From NCBI GenBank assembly GCA_049516595.1, contig JBEKSY010000002.1:62001-126000 (forward strand): a stretch of 64,000 bases of DNA, given 5' to 3'. Every line of letters starts with the position of its first letter. The first letter of the stretch is position 1. The stretch comes from JBEKHT01 sp049516595. GTDB taxonomy: Bacteria; Chloroflexota; Anaerolineae; Anaerolineales; RBG-16-64-43. Both the position numbers and the translations under genes were made by a program. Below the pieces are notes generated by a model, which worked only from the letters and a program-made list of their open reading frames with translations, was not told the DNA's origin and did not search any database. Shown piece after piece: positions 61,796-64,000 of this stretch.

Positions 61796-63142
61796 ATGAC
61801 TCAGAGTTCCTTGGTCATCCGGGCGGACAGCCTGACCAAACAGTACCGAATTGGCTTGAGCCCGGAAAGTTACCGTACCTTGCGAGAGGCGGCGGTTGAC
61901 GCGGTGGCTGCGCCGATTCGCCGGATGTGGAAGATGGTCCGGGGTGGGGATAATCACGGACATTCCGCTGAATACATCCTGGCCTTGCGGGACGTCTCGT
62001 TCGAAGTCCATCAAGGTGAGATCTTGGGGATCATCGGCCGCAACGGGGCGGGGAAAAGCACTCTTCTCAAAGTGTTGGCTCGGATCACGGAGCCCACCTC
62101 AGGGACGGTGAGGATCTCCGGACGCGTGGGCTCTCTGCTGGAGGTGGGGACGGGATTTCACCCGGAGTTGACGGGTAGGGAAAACATTTTCCTCAACGGG
62201 GCGATCCTCGGGATGCGCCGCAGCGAGATTGCCCACAGATTCGATGAGATCGTTGCTTTCTCTGAGGTCGAACGGTTCATTGACACCCCCGTAAAGAAGT
62301 ACTCCAGCGGGATGTATCTGAGGCTGGCCTTTGCCGTGGCCGCTCATCTTGAACCGGAAATCCTCCTGGTCGATGAGGTCCTCGCTGTAGGCGACGCTCG
62401 CTTCCAACGCAAGTGCCTCGGCAAGATGGAGAGCGTGGGTCGCGAGGGGCGGACCGTACTCTTCATCTCCCACAACATGCCCGCCGTGACCCGCCTCTGC
62501 TCGCGGAGCCTTCTGCTCGAGGAAGGCTCCATTGTGGCCGATGGCGAAACGCGTGAGGTCATCTCGAAATACCTGAACGCAGACCGAATCGAAAGCGGCG
62601 GGGTCGAATGGGCCTCGCCCGAAACCGCACCCGGAGACGACGTGGCTCGCCTGAGGCGCATGCGAGTGGTCGATGGTGAAGGCAACTCGAGGACCCTCTT
62701 CTCGATGCGAGAGCCGATCTACATCGAAGTGGAGTACTGGTTGCTCCGGGGCCAGGAGCGGGTCGTACCGATGATCCAGGTCGTGAACGAAAATGGGATC
62801 AGCATCTTGGTCTCGGCGGCCAATCACGACCCTGCCTATCGCGAGCCGGGACGCTTTCCGGGCCTGTATCGAAGTCGGTGCGAGATCCCTCCGGACCTCA
62901 TGACCGAAGGGGCATTTTCCGTGGATGTCTGGATCCGGGTCCTCTTTCCCAGACGGATCTTTGTGCGCGAAACGAACTTGCTCACTTTTCGCATTCAAGA
63001 CACGGGATTCGGAGACTCCACGAGGGGGGAATTCAGCGGGAATTGGGGAGGCGCAATCGCCCCACTTCTGAGATGGAGCACAGACATCTTCCCAGGGGAA
63101 CCCGTCGTTGATGCAAATACTCCAAGTTCACCCGTTTCTTAG
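61796..63142 (+). CDS. ABC glycan exporter ATPase with Wzt-type C-terminal domain, copy 3
   Basis: This 448-residue protein is a close sister of the one at 57338: Walker A GRNGAGKST at 81-89, signature YSSGM, Walker B ILLVDEVL and SHNMPAVTRLC. The Wzt-type tail has MREPIYIEVEYWLLRG and AFSVDVWIRVLFPRRIF. No permease gene lies beside it within the window, so it may share the permease at 56385 or act in another complex. AAGGAAG at 61784-61790 selects the ATG at 61796. Its end overlaps the next GT4 by 32 bp. Confidence 0.9.
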   Translation: MTQSSLVIRADSLTKQYRIGLSPESYRTLREAAVDAVAAPIRRMWKMVRGGDNHGHSAEYILALRDVSFEVHQGEILGIIGRNGAGKSTLLKVLARITEPTSGTVRISGRVGSLLEVGTGFHPELTGRENIFLNGAILGMRRSEIAHRFDEIVAFSEVERFIDTPVKKYSSGMYLRLAFAVAAHLEPEILLVDEVLAVGDARFQRKCLGKMESVGREGRTVLFISHNMPAVTRLCSRSLLLEEGSIVADGETREVISKYLNADRIESGGVEWASPETAPGDDVARLRRMRVVDGEGNSRTLFSMREPIYIEVEYWLLRGQERVVPMIQVVNENGISILVSAANHDPAYREPGRFPGLYRSRCEIPPDLMTEGAFSVDVWIRVLFPRRIFVRETNLLTFRIQDTGFGDSTRGEFSGNWGGAIAPLLRWSTDIFPGEPVVDANTPSSPVS

Positions 63143-64000
63143 GGGAGAGGGCATCAACCCCGCCGCGGGTGGTAAATCGCGTGTTTCCAGGTCGCTGACG
63201 CAGTTTCTGGGGCAACAGGGAGTGAAGGTCGCCCTCTACCCGTTCGGGGAAGGAATCCTGGGGGAACAGATTCCGGCGCCCTGGGGGGATGATTTCGTCG
63301 CCCCGGTTTTTCCGACGCTGTCTTTTCCAGACCGGCGATCTTTCCTGCATCTCCTTCGGACGGCTTGGAGCCTGCGACGAAAGATGTGTCGCCACCCAGG
63401 GATGCAGGAAACCGTTTTCTCCCTGGCCTCGCTTCGCAATGTGCTGAATGAATTCCGACCTGATCTTGTTCACAACCATTTTGCCAGATCGGATTTCGTT
63501 CTCTTTCTGCGAGCGACGAGCCCCAGGCTCCCCGTGGTCTTAACCCACCATACCGGGGCCAAAGGATTCCACCTGGAACTCTACGACCACATCATTTTCC
63601 TTTCCCAATGGATGCAAGAGCAATTTGCGCCCGTGGGCAGCGCCCTCCGGAGCCAATCGAGCGTCGTCTACTACCCGGTCGAAGACATTTTCCGGGAGGG
63701 AGCGATTGTCCCGTCTCGAGATCGGCAGGCGGTTGTTTTTGTCGGAAGACCGACGCGGGCCAAGGGCTTGGACGTGCTGATCGAAGCCTGGAGGAATGAG
63801 CCCAAGTTGCAGCAACTTCCGATTCGCGTGTGCGGATCGAGTGAGGAAGAGGCAACCGACTCGAGATGGACGAGGGAGAAAGGAATTGACCTGCGATTCG
63901 AAGGGAGACTCTCGCCCCATCAGTTGATGGAGGTTCTCTCCCACTCGATTCTGATGGTGAATCCCAGCCGTCTGGAAGGGTTCAGCGTTGCGGTCCTGGA
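63111..64000 (+). CDS. Family 4 glycosyltransferase of the exporter-linked subgroup, copy 3 (partial, runs off the edge)
   Basis: The frame starting at the ATG at 63111 stays open to the last base (296 codons) and has no stop in the window. It begins MQILQVHPFLRGEGINPAAGG, like the genes at 58664 and 59832, and keeps HNHFARSDFVLF, LTHHTGAKGFHLELYDHIIF, VFVGRPTRAKGLDVLIEAW and SRLEGFSVAVLE, where the sequence ends in the donor site. About 85-90 C-terminal residues should lie beyond the edge. It overlaps the ATPase gene by 32 bp, repeating the ATPase-then-GT4 order of 57338-59827. Confidence 0.88.
   Translation, partial: MQILQVHPFLRGEGINPAAGGKSRVSRSLTQFLGQQGVKVALYPFGEGILGEQIPAPWGDDFVAPVFPTLSFPDRRSFLHLLRTAWSLRRKMCRHPGMQETVFSLASLRNVLNEFRPDLVHNHFARSDFVLFLRATSPRLPVVLTHHTGAKGFHLELYDHIIFLSQWMQEQFAPVGSALRSQSSVVYYPVEDIFREGAIVPSRDRQAVVFVGRPTRAKGLDVLIEAWRNEPKLQQLPIRVCGSSEEEATDSRWTREKGIDLRFEGRLSPHQLMEVLSHSILMVNPSRLEGFSVAVL

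Overview
This window looks like one very large cell-surface glycan locus from a GC-rich bacterium. I count 52 genes, and all of them lie on the + strand. Many use GTG or TTG starts and many neighbours overlap by 4 bp. No rRNA, tRNA, phage, insertion sequence or CRISPR is visible, so the phylum cannot be fixed. The very large set of GT-C-like membrane proteins, the ABC (Wzm/Wzt-type) glycan exporters and a leaderless promoter in front of tsaE would fit Chloroflexota or a similar uncultured lineage, but that is a low-confidence guess.

Layout. (1) 446-2106 is a housekeeping edge, tsaE-tsaB-rimI (tRNA t6A synthesis and ribosomal protein acetylation). (2) 2282-9304 holds a CDP-paratose-epimerase-like gene, a family 4 uracil-DNA glycosylase, gmd and fcl (GDP-mannose to GDP-L-fucose) and a large membrane protein. 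(3) 8417-11661 is the first ABC glycan exporter (permease plus ATPase with a Wzt-type C-terminal domain) and a polysaccharide deacetylase. (4) 11669-38999 is a long run of nine GT-C-like polytopic membrane proteins mixed with GT2, GT4, GT61 and unassigned transferases, a methyltransferase and two nucleotide-sugar enzymes. Two gene-poor spacers of 0.8-0.9 kb sit at 13550-14376 and 15289-16197. (5) 39031-46283 is a train of six GT4 glycosyltransferases. (6) 46422-53424 carries two different lipid-carrier initiating phosphoglycosyltransferases (a WecA-like protein with a degenerate YvcK-like tail, and a WbaP-like protein), a small Wzz-like protein, and UDP-sugar dehydrogenase, epimerase and SDR genes. 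(7) 53462-56053 is a three-gene set: a phosphoglycerate-dehydrogenase-like enzyme, an SDR and a CMP-acid-sugar synthetase. (8) 56385-64000 holds a second ABC exporter, then an ATPase-plus-GT4 module that appears twice, with a truncated glycosyltransferase between the copies; the last GT4 gene runs off the right edge.

How the parts would work together (inference): cytoplasmic enzymes make GDP-fucose and several acidic or deoxy UDP- and CMP-sugars. Two initiating enzymes load undecaprenyl phosphate, soluble GT2/GT4 enzymes extend the chain, and at least two ABC systems export it. The GT-C proteins would add further sugars outside the membrane from polyprenyl-phosphate donors. No Wzx flippase, recognisable Wzy polymerase or polyprenyl-phosphate-sugar synthase was identified in the window.
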